Shown one piece after another: positions 22,615 through 33,066 of a DNA stretch of 64,000 nucleotides. Position 1 is the first letter of the stretch. Each line of letters begins with the position of its first letter. Location of the stretch: the NCBI RefSeq assembly GCF_000004195.4, contig NC_030678.2, positions 86,650,904 through 86,714,903 of the forward strand. Direction: 5' to 3'. This stretch comes from Xenopus tropicalis (lineage: Eukaryota > Chordata > Amphibia > Anura > Pipidae). Both the position numbers and the translations under genes were made by a program. The notes beneath the pieces are model-generated. The model was given only the letters and a program-made list of their open reading frames with translations, was not told the DNA's origin and did not search any database.

Positions 22615-22674
22615 TAAGGGCAGTGGCAGACAGGGACATTAGTCAACTAATCTCCCCATCTGCCACTGCCCTAA
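22615..22674. mobile_element. 60-bp deletion remnant of the palindromic MITE
   Basis: Only the two outermost arms of the family at 15814-16095 remain: gggcagtggcagacaggga and ccatctgccactgccc. TAA borders each side. The interior has been deleted, leaving a short near-perfect hairpin. Confidence 0.75.
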
Positions 22675-22884
22675 GCAGATTTGGGTTAGATTCCTGCAGT
22701 GAAGTCTGTGCAACGGTCATTCCGTATAGATAATTAATATAAAAAACATTGTTACCTGATGCAATCCAGCTAGATGCATGATGATTTTTGCTGTTAAAGG
22801 CATATTAGCCACAACATGTAGTATACAGTTTTACCATATCCATTGTAGTGATAAAAATGCCCATTATGTTGAAGGCCTTAGATC

Positions 22885-23345
22885 TAGAGCAGGGGCGCCC
22901 AGATTTGGCACCCTGTGATCTACTTTTGCCACCTGGCCTCCGTCATGAGATCTACCACAGTTAAAATAATGCAACATCTATCCTTTGGTGTAATAAGCAA
23001 GAAAATGTATCAAGCGATGTTTAACAAATACAAATAGCAATATATAAATGCAGTGCCAAATTCACATTTAATACCCACATAACATTATTCAATGAAAGGA
23101 TTGGAGTAGTTTTTACTTCTTCATGGCCCACATGTAGTCTGCACACAGAAACATATATAAAGGGGGAACAAATATATACAGCGGCCAGGTGGGGACAATC
23201 TTCTATACTGGGATTAAACTACAAAGGTGGATGGCTTGAGCCAATGAAGTGGCGGTATGTCATCCCACTGCATTCCACCTCGAGGTCTTCCAGTAACTTT
23301 TAAGTGATCTACTGGTATACCCCCATCTACCTTTTGGGCACCCCA
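22885..23345. repeat. Decayed hAT-like element
   Basis: The left end is gcaggggcgcccagatttgg and the right end is ctaccttttgggcacccc. These are inverted relatives (ggggYgcccaRa). Inside, both ends carry gatctac words. An exact target duplication is not found, so the class is tentative. Confidence 0.45.
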
Positions 23346-24010
23346 TTACAGCTCGGCCAACCCTTTTCTGATAAAAAATCAAGATGCTTATCAATGCAAC
23401 TTATACAAATTTCCAGTAAATGGCCACTATAGGCATCAGTTACAATGCAGGGTGCAGTGTACAAAGTAAAAGCGCAGACACCATGAACCCCAGCAGCGCA
23501 AGTGCTCTGTAAGTGAGCACTAAATGGGGACATTAGTACATCTGCATTTATGCCCCTGGGGTAAGTAAACGCCCTGTATGTGTGATCTACCCCAGTAAAT
23601 AAGCTAAAATCAGGCTACTACATTGTAGCTTGTTGAAGGATTTTAGACAAGTGTTTTGATTGTAGGACCAAACTTGACAAAGGCATCAATCCCTGTCTTG
23701 CTGTTACAAAGTGTACCTCCGGCAGGGAGACGAGGCACTTAATATATAATCAGGCTTGTACAAAGATTCAGTTTCAATCCTACGCTATTCTTGGAAACCG
23801 GTTGCTGTGCATGGTGATCAGCACATTATAATGTTTTCCAGAAACCGCATTGAGTGCTATTTATGGCTTATCTATATAATATACAGAGGGCCTTGTGTGG
23901 AGTTTCTTTGTGTTGGACTAGGCAAAATAACTTTAAATGAATGCTTTACTTGATGTACTGTAATGTAGCAATTTTTTCTGAAAATGCCAGCGTATTATAT
24001 TATACAACCA
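23346..24010. other. Intron 1, no recognisable feature
   Basis: No exon or repeat family is recognised. Confidence 0.35.
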
Positions 24011-24011
24011 T

Positions 24012-25619
24012 ACAGCAATGCTCAGAATTTGAGAACCTTTTTGTATTTATAATATTTTTGCATAAATATGACTGAATGTGATTTTTTTTACACAAGTCTT
24101 AAAATTAGATAATGAGAAACAAATTAATCAAAACATAATGCTTGTTCATTTATGTAAAAAAAAATAGTTGCATATTTGTGTGTGACAAAAGTTTATGAAC
24201 CATTTCTTTCAGTAAGTCGTATGTCTACCTTAAGCAGCAATGGATAATCTTGATGTTTTCTTCATAATTTGCTGGTGCAGTTCAGAATGTATAGTTTCAG
24301 CAATGATGACATGCTGTCCCTGTCCAGAGGCATCATCAAAGCGGTCTCTTAAGGTTCTTATGCTGGTATGCACTTTTTATTCAGGACAAAAAGTTATGTT
24401 TTGGTCTAATTTGTCCACAGCACATTCTTCTAATAGCCTTGTCAGTTATCTACAAAGTCTTTAGCAAACTGTGGGTGGGCAGAAATGTTCTTTTTGGTTA
24501 GTAGTGGCTATCTTTTTGCAACTCTTGGTGTGATCTATAGTAGTTGACCAAACAATTGAAATACAGGTATGGGATCCCTTATCAGGAAACCCGTTATCCA
24601 GAAAGCTCCGAATTACAGAAAGCCCATCGCCCATAGACTCTATCTTAATTAAATAATTCAGAATTTTAAAACTGATTTTTTCTCTATTAGTAATAAAACA
24701 CTACCTTGTAATTGATCCCAAATAAGATATAAGTAATCCTTATTGGATGCAAAACAATCCTGTTGGGTTTAATGTTTTATTGATTTTTTCTTTTTAATTT
24801 TTTTAGTAGACTTAAGGTATGGAGATCCAAATTACAGAAAGACCCCTTATCCAGAATACCCTTGGTCCCGAGCATTTTGGATAACAGGTCCTTTACCTGT
24901 ACTTAAGTAACCTTTTACAGCCTGGTGAGCATCAATAACAGTTTTTCTGTGGTCCTCCAAAATTTCCTTTATTCAAACCATGATCCACTTTCCATAGACT
25001 TGTGTTGTTAAAGCAAAATGATACCCTTGAACAATGTATGAGTTTATAAAAATATATTGCATAAAACAGGTTTTATGTAAAACCCTCCCTTATGTAAATA
25101 AGCCATTCTTCTAAAAATATACTTTTATTGTTGTTTGTGCCATTGGGTAATCCTAAAATAGAAAAGTGCTATTTTTAGTACTAAGAGCCACCTCCTGGGA
25201 TCATAGGGCTTCACAGGGCACATCAACCAGTTAATGGACTAGTTCTGTCTCTTACTCCCACACTTTTTGCTGTTATAGTTAGAGCTGCATTATTTGTAAA
25301 GTGTCCCTGTCCCTTCAAATATGGCAGTGCTTTCGATACTTACACCTGGTTATCATCCCATTAATAGAATCCTATGCCTCTAATTTCCCTTTCAAATGCA
25401 CTGTGAATCCTAGCAGTTCACATACTTTTGCCACACACATATGTGTGTGTGTGGCAACTTTTTTCAATAAATCAACTAGTGTAATGTTTTTAACTCATTT
25501 GTTTAAATGGGTACTTAGTATCAAGTTTTAGGTGGGGAAAAACAGATCATGTTTTTGATCAAATGAATGCAGGAATATTGGAAATTCAAAAAGGTTCACA
25601 AATTTTCCAGCACCATTGT
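24012..25619 (-). mobile_element. Old, degenerate Tc1-like relic
   Basis: The ends are imperfect inverted repeats: cagcaatgctcagaatttgagaacc at the left, broken by mismatches, pairs with ggttcacaaattttccagcaccattg at the right, with TA outside. The reverse strand between 24240 and 24480 reads as decayed transposase: a region equivalent to the WTDxTK motif lies near 24405-24420, but stops and frameshifts are frequent. A MITE is nested inside at 24567-24905. This family is different from and much older than the three young Tc1 copies. Confidence 0.65.
24567..24905 (-). repeat. MITE, 'aggtatgggac' family, reverse copy nested in Tc1 relic
   Basis: The ends are acaggtatgggatccc and ggtcctttacctgta. 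Internal ccatcgcccatagactct and aaaacaatcctgttggg are the reverse complement of the landmarks in 5684-6012. It inserted after the Tc1 relic. Confidence 0.7.
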
Positions 25620-25624
25620 ATTAG

Positions 25625-25755
25625 ACCAGTAATCCCTAACCATTGGCTTATAAGCAACATGTTGCTTACCAACCCCTTGGATGTTTCCCAAACAAGTTAT
25701 TTTTGAATTTCTGACTTGGTGGCAAGTTTTGTTTGAATAAAAACAAGGTTTACTA
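25625..25755. repeat. hAT-like repeat fragment (gcaacatgttgct family)
   Basis: The words agtaatccctaacca, agcaacatgttgct and gaatttctgacttggtggca match the element at 55952-56175 on the opposite strand arrangement. It is non-coding. Confidence 0.5.
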
Positions 25756-25756
25756 C

Positions 25757-26068
25757 AGGTATGGGACCTGTTATCCAGAATGCTCGGGACCTGGGGTATT
25801 CCGGATAAGAGGTCTTTCAGTAATTCGGATCTCCTACCTTTAAGTCTACTTAAAAAAAATATTTAAACAGTAATTAAATCCAATAGGATTGTTTTGGCTT
25901 CAATAAGGATTTATTATATCTTAGTTGGGATCAATTACAAGGTAGTGTTTTATTATTACAGAGAAAAAGGAAACCATTTTTTAAAATGTGAATTATTTGA
26001 TTATTGAGTCTATGGGAGATGGCCTTTCCGTAATTCAGAACTTTCTGGATAATTGGTTTCTGGATAAT
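25757..26068 (+). repeat. MITE, 'aggtatgggac' family
   Basis: It is close to the family consensus at the left (acaggtatgggacctgttat, gctcgggacctggggtattc) and is cut slightly short at the right (tttctggataattc). Confidence 0.7.
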
Positions 26069-26189
26069 TCAAGTTGTCAGTGTTTCCCTTATGACTGCAA
26101 AATTGGTATCATGTTTGGTTGTTTGACATATGCGTGTGGCCACCAGGCATAGGCTGAACTAATTTGTGCCCGAAAAATAGCAGCCAATC

Positions 26190-26345
26190 AGTATGAAGCA
26201 AACATCTTATTGGTTGCTATGGGTTACTGCTCTTGGGCATACTTTTTTTGCTTTTTATTATATATATGTTCCATGTGCACAATTTAATGTATCGTCATCA
26301 TTTATTTATATAGTGCCAGCAAGTTATGCAGCGCTTTACATTAAC
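26190..26345. repeat. Two short repeat fragments
   Basis: 26190-26275 matches the ttggttgctatgggttactgctc family. 26290-26345 contains tcatcatttatttatatagtg and gttatgcagcgctttacat, a widespread amphibian repeat word also at 5172-5225. Confidence 0.45.
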
Positions 26346-26519
26346 TTTTCAGAATGAGTACACAGAAAAAATAGCTTCTAAATTACCAGTGTAAGTTTGA
26401 TATTTTAAAAAAATTAAATAAAGCTGAATTTGCAAAGTAAGCCTTCTTAACCTACAAATACTAATTTGCAGTGTTCTTCTGTCTCAAAGGTTTCCTCTTG
26501 GAGTGGACGTGGCATATTT

Positions 26520-26585
26520 ATGGCGATTCGGCGCATAAGAACAGAATACTGCCAGGCTCAGCACGGCTTTGGCGCGGACAAGTGA
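26520..26585 (+). CDS. Upstream ORF in ptp4a2 leader, 21 aa
   Basis: The ORF starts MAIRRIRTEY and ends GFGADK before a TGA at 26583-26585. Its 66 bases contain six CpG dinucleotides inside AT-rich, CpG-poor surroundings, which suggests selection. The AUG has G at +4 but T at -3, a moderate context that would allow leaky scanning. A conserved uORF in the leaders of mammalian PRL-1/PRL-2 mRNAs has been reported to control PRL translation in response to magnesium. I recall this from the literature and have not compared the peptides. The peptide is basic at its N-terminal half. It ends 500 bases before the main start, so reinitiation is possible in principle. Confidence 0.6.
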   Translation: MAIRRIRTEYCQAQHGFGADK

Positions 26586-26868
26586 GCTGAAAAGTCTGCC
26601 TCTTTGAGCCCACCCTCCAATCATCAGCCTTTTGCCAGCTGCAGTAAAGCATATGGGAGTTACTATTTATTTTCATACCTTGAGACCATCTTGCTTTTGC
26701 AAATTAATTTTTCCTTTTGTGAAGGGAAGACTTTTACAAAGTGGGGACTAAGTGCGGAGGCCATCTCTGCAGTTATTTTTTCTTTTCCAAATGAGTGCCT
26801 CCTTGCCATAAAGACCATTGGTCCATTTTTTTTTTTTTAATTTCTTTTTCATTTCCCTTCCATAAGTT

Positions 26869-26874
26869 ATGTAA
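26869..26874 (+). promoter_or_regulatory. Minimal start-stop uORF (AUG-UAA)
   Basis: An AUG directly followed by UAA lies in the ptp4a2 leader. Start-stop elements can stall a ribosome with an empty A site at initiation and repress the downstream frame. The context is weak (gttATGT), so an effect is only a possibility. Confidence 0.35.
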
Positions 26875-27084
26875 GAAAATTCCATTGGATGCTGTACTGC
26901 ATCCCTCACAAAGTGCTTGATTGCATTAAAACCATCGCTGGGACTTTTGCAATAAGTCTTTTTTTTTTTTTTCTTCCTGCAAAAAAATTTTTTTTTTTCT
27001 TTATAGAAATTTTTAATATTTTTTGCTGTGAATTTTTCAGGATTTTTTCCCAAGAAATATCCTTATTTTTTTAATCTGATCAAA

Positions 27085-27180
27085 ATGAACCGTCCAGCTC
27101 CAGTAGAAATCTCTCATGAGTGCATGCGTTTTCTTATTACCCATAATCCAACCAATGCCACACTCAACAAGTTCACAGAG
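27085..27180 (+). CDS. ptp4a2: ptp4a2 coding exon 1 (residues 1-32); protein tyrosine phosphatase 4A2 (PRL-2)
   Basis: Together the five coding exons encode 167 residues, the length of vertebrate PTP4A2. The protein is a small, prenylated phosphatase of the dual-specificity fold at the plasma membrane and endosomes. It binds CNNM magnesium transporters and affects growth signalling. This exon gives [10 protein letters not shown] then [18 protein letters not shown]. The start matches the PTP4A2 N terminus and lacks the MAR extension of PTP4A1, and together with [13 protein letters not shown] in the next exon this favours A2 over A1. The start context is caaaATGA, with A at -3. The exon ends in phase 0 at GAG|GTAAGA. 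The neighbouring exons are 28458-28550, 32490-32620, 34139-34213 and 34845-34953. Confidence 0.95.
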
Positions 27181-28457
27181 GTAAGAATCTACATGCAGTA
27201 TCGTCTAGGCAGTTGGCTATACCAATGAACTCAAGCAGTTCTAATACAAACCACAGAAAAAATGTTTTGTTTTCATTATTCAGTGAGGTATTCCATTCAG
27301 GAAGGATTTTTTTCCTCAATTGACCCTGCATTAGTAGATGGGTCTATATTGATTTACTGGAATTTGTGGCTAATGGTAACCGCTACTATAATACTTAAAG
27401 GGATGGTTCACCTTTAATTTAACTTTTAGCATGTCTTAGAATGAACAATTCTAAGCAACTTTACACCTGGTCTTTATTATTTGTTTCTTATGGTTTTTGA
27501 ATTATTAGCCTTTTTCTTTAAAAACTCTGTAGTTTTGAAGAGGGGGTCACTGACCCCGACAGCCAAAAACTATTGCTCTGTGAGGCTACAGTTTTATTGT
27601 TATTGTTACTTTTTATAACTTTTTTCTATTAAGTCCCTCTCCTATTCATATATCAGTCTCTTATTCAAGCCACTCCCTGGTTGCTAAGGAGAACAACTCC
27701 TATAAAATATGATTCCCAAAAAATTGTGAAAAAAATATGCCGTTAGTTACCACATATTGCAAATAGTGATGAGTGAATAAACGTAAAAACTGCGCCATAA
27801 GGAAGAGGTGAAGGGGGTCTAGGCAATGATAGTTAAGGGGGCTTTTTCCACCCAATGGTATAGTTCTCCTTTAACCTGTTTCATACGTTAATTGTACCTG
27901 CAGCAGTGCACCTCCCAAGAAGCATTGTTCTTTAGAAGTACAACAGGTATAGGGTCTCTTACCTCAGAAAGCTTGAATTATGAAAATGTAGTTATTTGAG
28001 CAGAAAATTCAATATCTTTTCCTCCTTTTTACTGTTTTATTACCCTTTCTCTTTAGTAATAATACAGTACCTCGTATTTGATGGTAACTAAGCTGCATGA
28101 ATCCATATTGATGGAAAAGCAATCCTATTGGGCTTATTAAAATGTTTAAAAGTTTTTTTTTGTAGGCTTATGGTATGGAAATACCTTTGGAAAAATCCCA
28201 CGTCTTTGCAGGTGCAAAGTTTTAATCATCACAACCTAAAAATAATGTTATCAGAATGCCCCATGTGCAAATATCCCATTTTGTTTTTCATGTTTTAGGT
28301 TGATTTTATTTTATCACTTTTTTGTTTGCAGAAAAGTGCACTTCAGCAAGACAGTAATTGCTTTTAAAGTGCATTGTATTTTTGTGTTCCTTTAATGTTT
28401 TATAGCTTGGGTTTTAATTACTCAAATGTAATCTTCACCATGTTTTTCATATTGCAG
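27181..28457. other. ptp4a2 intron 2 with two MITEs
   Basis: 27396-27725 is the ggttcacctttaa family (gggggtcactgaccccgaca, ggttgctaagga). 27946-28190 is a decayed reverse copy of the aggtatgggac family (tacctcagaaagcttgaatt). The remainder is AT-rich and unassigned. Confidence 0.6.
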
Positions 28458-28550
28458 GAGCTAAAGAAATATGGAGTTACCACCCTTGTGAGAGTATGCG
28501 ATGCAACATATGATAAAGCACCGGTAGAAAAGGAAGGGATACAGGTTTTA
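28458..28550 (+). CDS. ptp4a2: ptp4a2 coding exon 2 (residues 33-63)
   Basis: The acceptor is attgcag and the donor is TTA|GTAAGT. The exon has 93 bases and is in phase 0 on both sides. It encodes [20 protein letters not shown] and then [11 protein letters not shown], the second and third strands of the phosphatase fold. C46 falls in VRVCDATYD (residue 46 by count from the start), the non-catalytic cysteine conserved in PRL proteins (C49 in PTP4A1) that can form a disulfide with the catalytic cysteine. Confidence 0.95.
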
Positions 28551-30154
28551 GTAAGTATACTACTAGCCTACTGACTTACTCCGGTGAGGAGCTTAAGTTG
28601 AATTTTGTATTCATTTGTTTAATTGAAGTTTATCAGTGCCACATGTCTGTGGTACCCTGTGAAATGAAGAATATGGCTCGCCCTGTGTGAATTTCAAAAT
28701 TAAATATAAATAAATATGTTTGTGTCTTAGATAAACTGATTGCAATGCAGGATTCTGCTGGAGAAGCTCTATTAACTTGTTAATGTTTTCTCATGACAGT
28801 ATTGCAGTAAGACTTATATCAAATGAGGGGCAGCCTCTGAGAAAATGCAGGCAGAGAAAAGTCTATTCACTCCACTCCGTCTCTACAATGACAGGCCTGT
28901 TTGCAGACACGTGGAGCAGATATCTGTGCGAAAACACAAAACTATGTGTGTTTACATGATATCCACTCCCTTTGTCTGTACACAGTCCAATGCTGTCTAT
29001 CGGTGAGAGACACTGAGCAGAGGGGAGCACGTGGGCACTACCTGGAGAGAGTGCAGGCAGAGAGAAGTTGACTCTGCACTTCATGTGACATTAGCCTATG
29101 GGCGATGACACACGGGATAATTTGTCTCCGCGCAATGTCATCCCACCGGCTGGAATGTAAATCGGTGGTGGGATGGCATACGTGGCGCCGCAACAACGGA
29201 GACTTGTCACGGCTCAACTAATTTGTACCCCTGCCTTAAGGCTTCTGAGCTAGTGGCCCAGAGATGAATTAAATATGAATATATATGTGGTGTTTCCAGT
29301 CCAGCAGGGACTGATGTAAATTATGTATAACCTGTGTAAATTGCTGTGTAATATGTCACCGCTAAATAAAGTATTATAATAATAATTATATAACATTAAC
29401 ATATGCCAATCTCCCTTTTGCTCTTTGCAAAATTTTTCTGCTCCACTGACAGAGCCCAGCTTTATAAGCTTCCTTCTTACTTCAAGTTGTCAGTGATCAG
29501 ACACTGATTTAATGCATTCACTCACCTTGTGGAAAATATACTGGAGCATTAGCTCTAATCAGATTGCCAAATGTAAGAACATGTTTACTTATATTTAGTT
29601 AATATCCCCTTTAACATATTCAGTTCAAGTCTTTTTGCAAGTATCAATTTAAAGGAATTTTATGGCTACTATAACAGCATTGTGAATGTATATATTACAC
29701 TTGTGTGGATATTTTTGTAGGTTTGTGAAAGCAAGCCTTTAATTAGTGCCTCTTCACCTGCTGTGGACTTAAAATTCATTGCAAGACTCAGTCAAGAGTG
29801 AATCGTAAATTGTCAATGTGGCTGCTCTGACAGCATTGGGACAAATAAACTGACCAGTTTGCATGTATTATGCTTCCTGTAGCACACAAAGAGCTGGATG
29901 AAGAAAGAGATTTTTAGTGAGCATCTAGAAATCAAAGTGTAGGTCATAACTCAACTAGGATATTTAAATATGCCTTTGCTTAATTCTAGGCTTATAGAAT
30001 GCATATAATCAAAATAGATATGTTTTGGGCAGTATGGACAGTGAGGGCTTTTTCAAATCTTACTATGGACTGCTGCTATGTGCTAATTTTAATTTTAATC
30101 AGACTGCATTGCCCACAGGTCATACTATAAGCCTGTCTGTCTAGTTACTCTATA
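28551..30154. other. ptp4a2 intron 3, proximal part
   Basis: 29098-29241 is a diverged relative of the palindromic MITE (atgtcatcccaccgg and ggtgggatggcatacg arms). About 29290-29400 is a repeat tail with gtaatatgtcaccgctaaataaag. No exon lies here. A short ORF at 28777-28959 has no support. Confidence 0.45.
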
Positions 30155-30156
30155 TA

Positions 30157-31744
30157 CAGTGGTGTGAAAAACTATTTCTTATTCTTTTGCATGTTTGTCA
30201 CACTTAAATGTTTCTGCTCATCAAAAACCGTTAACTATTAGTCAAAGATAACATAATTGAACACAAAATGCAGTTTTTAAATGAAGGTTTACCTTTTTAA
30301 GGGAGAAAAAAAACTCTACATGGCCCTGTGTGAAAAAGTGATTGTTAAAAAATAACTTAACTGTGGTTTATCACACCTGAGTTCAATTTCTGTAGTCACC
30401 CCCAGGCCTGATTACTGCCACACCTGTTTCAATCAAGAAATCACTTAAATAGGAGCTACCTGACACAGAGAAGTAGACCAAAAGCACCTCAAAAGCTAGA
30501 CATCATGCCAAGATCCAAAGAAATTGAGGAACAAATGAGAACAAAAGTAATTGAGATCTATCAGTCTGGTAAAGGTTATAAAGCCATTTCTAAAGCTTTG
30601 GGACTCCAGCGAACCACAGTGAGAGCCATTATCCACAAATGGCAAAAACATGGAACAGTGGTGAACCTTCCCAGGAGTGGCCGGCCGACCAAAATTACCC
30701 CAAGAGCGCAGAGAACTCATCCGAGAGGCCACAAAAGACCCCAGGACAACATCTAAAGAACTGCAGGCCTCACTTGCCTCAATTAAGGTCAGTGTTCACG
30801 ACTCTACCATAAGAAAGAGACTGGGCAAAAACGGCCTGCATGGCAGATTTCCAAGGCGCAAACCACTTTTAAGCAAAAAGAACATTATGGCTCGTCTCAA
30901 TTTTGCTAAAAAACATCTCAATGATTGCCAAGACTTTTGGGAAAATACCTTGTGGACCGACGAGACAAAAGTTGAACTTTTTGGAAGGTGCGTGTCCCGT
31001 TACATCTGGCGTAAAAGTAACACAGCATTTCAGAAAAAGAACATCATACCAACAGTAAAATATGGTGGTGGTAGTGTGATGGTCTGGGGTGGTTTTGCTG
31101 CTTCAGGACCTGGAAGGCTTGCTGTGATAGATGGAACCATGAATTCTACTGTCTACCAAAAAATCCTGAAGGAGAATGTCCGGCCATCTGTTCGTCAACT
31201 CAAGCTGAAGCGATCTTGGGTGCTGCAGCAGGACAATGACCCAAAACACACCAGCAAATCCACCTCTGAATGGCTGAAGAAAAACAAAATTAAGACTTTG
31301 GAGTGGCCTAGTCAAAGTCCTGACCTGAATCCTATTGAGATGTTGTGGCATGACCTTAAAAAGGCGGTTCATGCTAGAAAACCCTCAAATAAAGCTGAAT
31401 TACAACAATTATGCAAAGATGAGTGGGCCTAAATTCCTCCAGAGCGCTGTAAAAGACTCGTTGCAAGTTATCACAAACGCTTGATTGCAGTTATTGCTGC
31501 TAAGGGTGGCCCAACCAGTTATTAGGTTCAGGGGGCAATTACTTTTTCACACAGGGCCATGTAGGTTTGGATTTTTTTTTCTCCCTAAATAATAAAAACC
31601 CTCATTTAAAAACTGCATTTTGTGTTTACTTGTGTTATCTTTGACTAATAGTTAAATGTGTTTGATGATCAGAAACATTTTGTGTGACAAACATGCAAAA
31701 GAATAAGAAATCAGGAAGGGGGCAAATAGTTTTTCACACCACTG
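30157..31744 (+). mobile_element. Tc1/mariner transposon, copy 3, damaged
   Basis: The element is 1588 bp and flanked by TA (30155-30156 and 31745-31746). The right end is intact. In the left inverted repeat both direct repeats have lost their C-rich core: the outer one now reads gaaaaactatttcttattc and the inner one gaaaaagtgattgttaaaa. It lies in intron 3 of ptp4a2 in the same orientation as the gene. Confidence 0.92.
30505..31525 (+). pseudogene. Tc1-like transposase pseudogene (frameshift plus nonsense)
   Basis: It is nearly identical to the copy at 7629-8651. Two bases are missing at about 30713-30715 (gagaactc where the others have gagacaactc), so the first frame stops at 30756. The downstream part stays open in another frame until a TAA at 31430-31432, which replaces the lysine codon at residue 310. 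The DD34E residues are still encoded. Both lesions lie outside the catalytic core. It is non-functional as a transposase source. Confidence 0.93.
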
Positions 31745-31746
31745 TA

Positions 31747-32489
31747 TAGGCAAGTTAGAAACCCCTTTTATAGGAGCATACAAAAGTTGCGCAACAAGAA
31801 TGTCTTTATACTTTAAAAATATCCCCATTTGAACAATAAGAGGGGAGGTAAGGTGTGCACTGTATAGCTGGCCATACATGCACAGATATTATCAATACCT
31901 TGTTTTGTACGATATTCGGTGTGTGTATGGTGGGTCGAAGAGGTGACAGATATCACAAAGGCTGCGGATAGCTGTCATCTCGTCGATTGGCCATGTTAAA
32001 AGATTTTGATCGGGGCCATTGAAGGCGCCCAAGCAAAATCTACGTTTAGGGCTGAATCAGCAGGTGGAGGTAGAATTTCTATACTTCCATATCTGACGAT
32101 TCAGCCCTGAACGTCAGTGGAGGGTGGGAACAAGCTAACCATTGGTATAGATTGTTATACTTTGAAATGTAATACTTTGTTGTATTTGGAGATTTGTAAG
32201 AAACTAGAAATACCCATGAAAGTATTTCTTCTTTGTTTATGCATCTAGGAAAGACATGTTTGTGCTTTATTGTAATAGAGCTTCACATATTGAGCCAACA
32301 TGTTAAAACAGTTAGAATGCAGCTGGTTGAAAAAAAATGTAACTATTCAATGAACTGGTTGCTATGGCTATGGATTACTGCCCAGGTGCAAATTTGCCCA
32401 GTGTTAGTAAATGAGACAAACTGTTCTTAAACGTTTAAGGAGATTTTTTTTTTCTTTGCTCTTATTTTCTCTCTTCTGGTTTATTTTAG
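31747..32489. other. ptp4a2 intron 3, distal part
   Basis: 31866-32120 contains gctggccatacatgcacag and two inverted gggctgaatcag / ctgattcagccctgaacg-type blocks, a MITE related to 50587-50930. 32335-32412 is a fragment of the ggttgctatggNtatggattactg family. The polypyrimidine tract before 32490 is the exon acceptor. Confidence 0.45.
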
Positions 32490-32620
32490 GATTGGCCCTT
32501 TGATGATGGAGCCCCACCTCCAACACAGATAGTTGATGATTGGCTAAACCTCTTGAAAACCAAATTCCGTGAGGAGGCTGGATGCTGCATTGCTGTTCAC
32601 TGTGTGGCTGGACTTGGGAG
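32490..32620 (+). CDS. ptp4a2: ptp4a2 coding exon 3 (residues 64-107), catalytic exon
   Basis: The acceptor is tattttag and the donor is GGGAG|GTATGT. The exon has 131 bases, entering in phase 0 and leaving in phase 2. It holds the WPFDD loop, with general acid D69 in [10 protein letters not shown]. It also holds the P-loop HCVAGLGR, with catalytic C101 and R107 (the arginine codon is split with the next exon). Residue 103 is alanine where many phosphatases have other small residues, as in all PRL proteins. All catalytic residues are present. Confidence 0.96.
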
Positions 32621-33034
32621 GTATGTTCTCCAGCCACCCCCACATATTAATTTGGGGCAATCTCTATAACATAGCTTTGAACAGCCATCCACTGGAAATT
32701 CCCTAACCTAAGGCTTATGTCTGAAGTCTTTAAGAAGAGAAGTGGTTTAATCGTGGTTTAAAAAGTTCCAACCATAGTTACATTTAAAAAATGGGTGTCC
32801 CTGTATGAAGTAAAGACATGTGTATGACCATTTATGAAAGTTTTGTAATTCAGAAGTTTGCTTAGCAAAGTCAAACTTTTTTTTTTAATTTAATGTAATG
32901 GTCGCTTCACTTTTGTAATAGCGCAGTTAGCAGCTTGCTCTGAAATAATGAAATGGAGTCCATATAAATAGTTTTGACAAAGGCTGGTGTCACAGCCGAA
33001 ACGTCAGTTCTTTTTGCCTCTACAATAAAACCTC

Positions 33035-33066
<32 letters not shown>

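Larger units (their letters stand above)
26472..27084 (+). other. ptp4a2: ptp4a2 exon 2, long 5' leader
   Basis: A plausible acceptor (tttgcag, AG at 26470-26471, with a tactaat branch-like word upstream) opens the exon. The real 5' edge could differ. A shorter alternative begins after ttttcag at 27040. The longer version is favoured because the segment from 26500 to 26600 is CpG-rich and carries a codon-like uORF. The leader holds several AUGs before the main start: 26520 (21 codons), 26653 (32 codons), 26791 (6 codons), 26869 (AUG immediately followed by UAA) and 26889 (61 codons, ending at 27074). Long homopolymer T runs at about 26827 and 26960 add structure. Such a leader predicts weak, regulated initiation at the main AUG. 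Confidence 0.6.

Noticed and set aside
24240..24464. 74-codon + strand ORF
   Set aside because: It is the antisense of decayed Tc1 transposase sequence.
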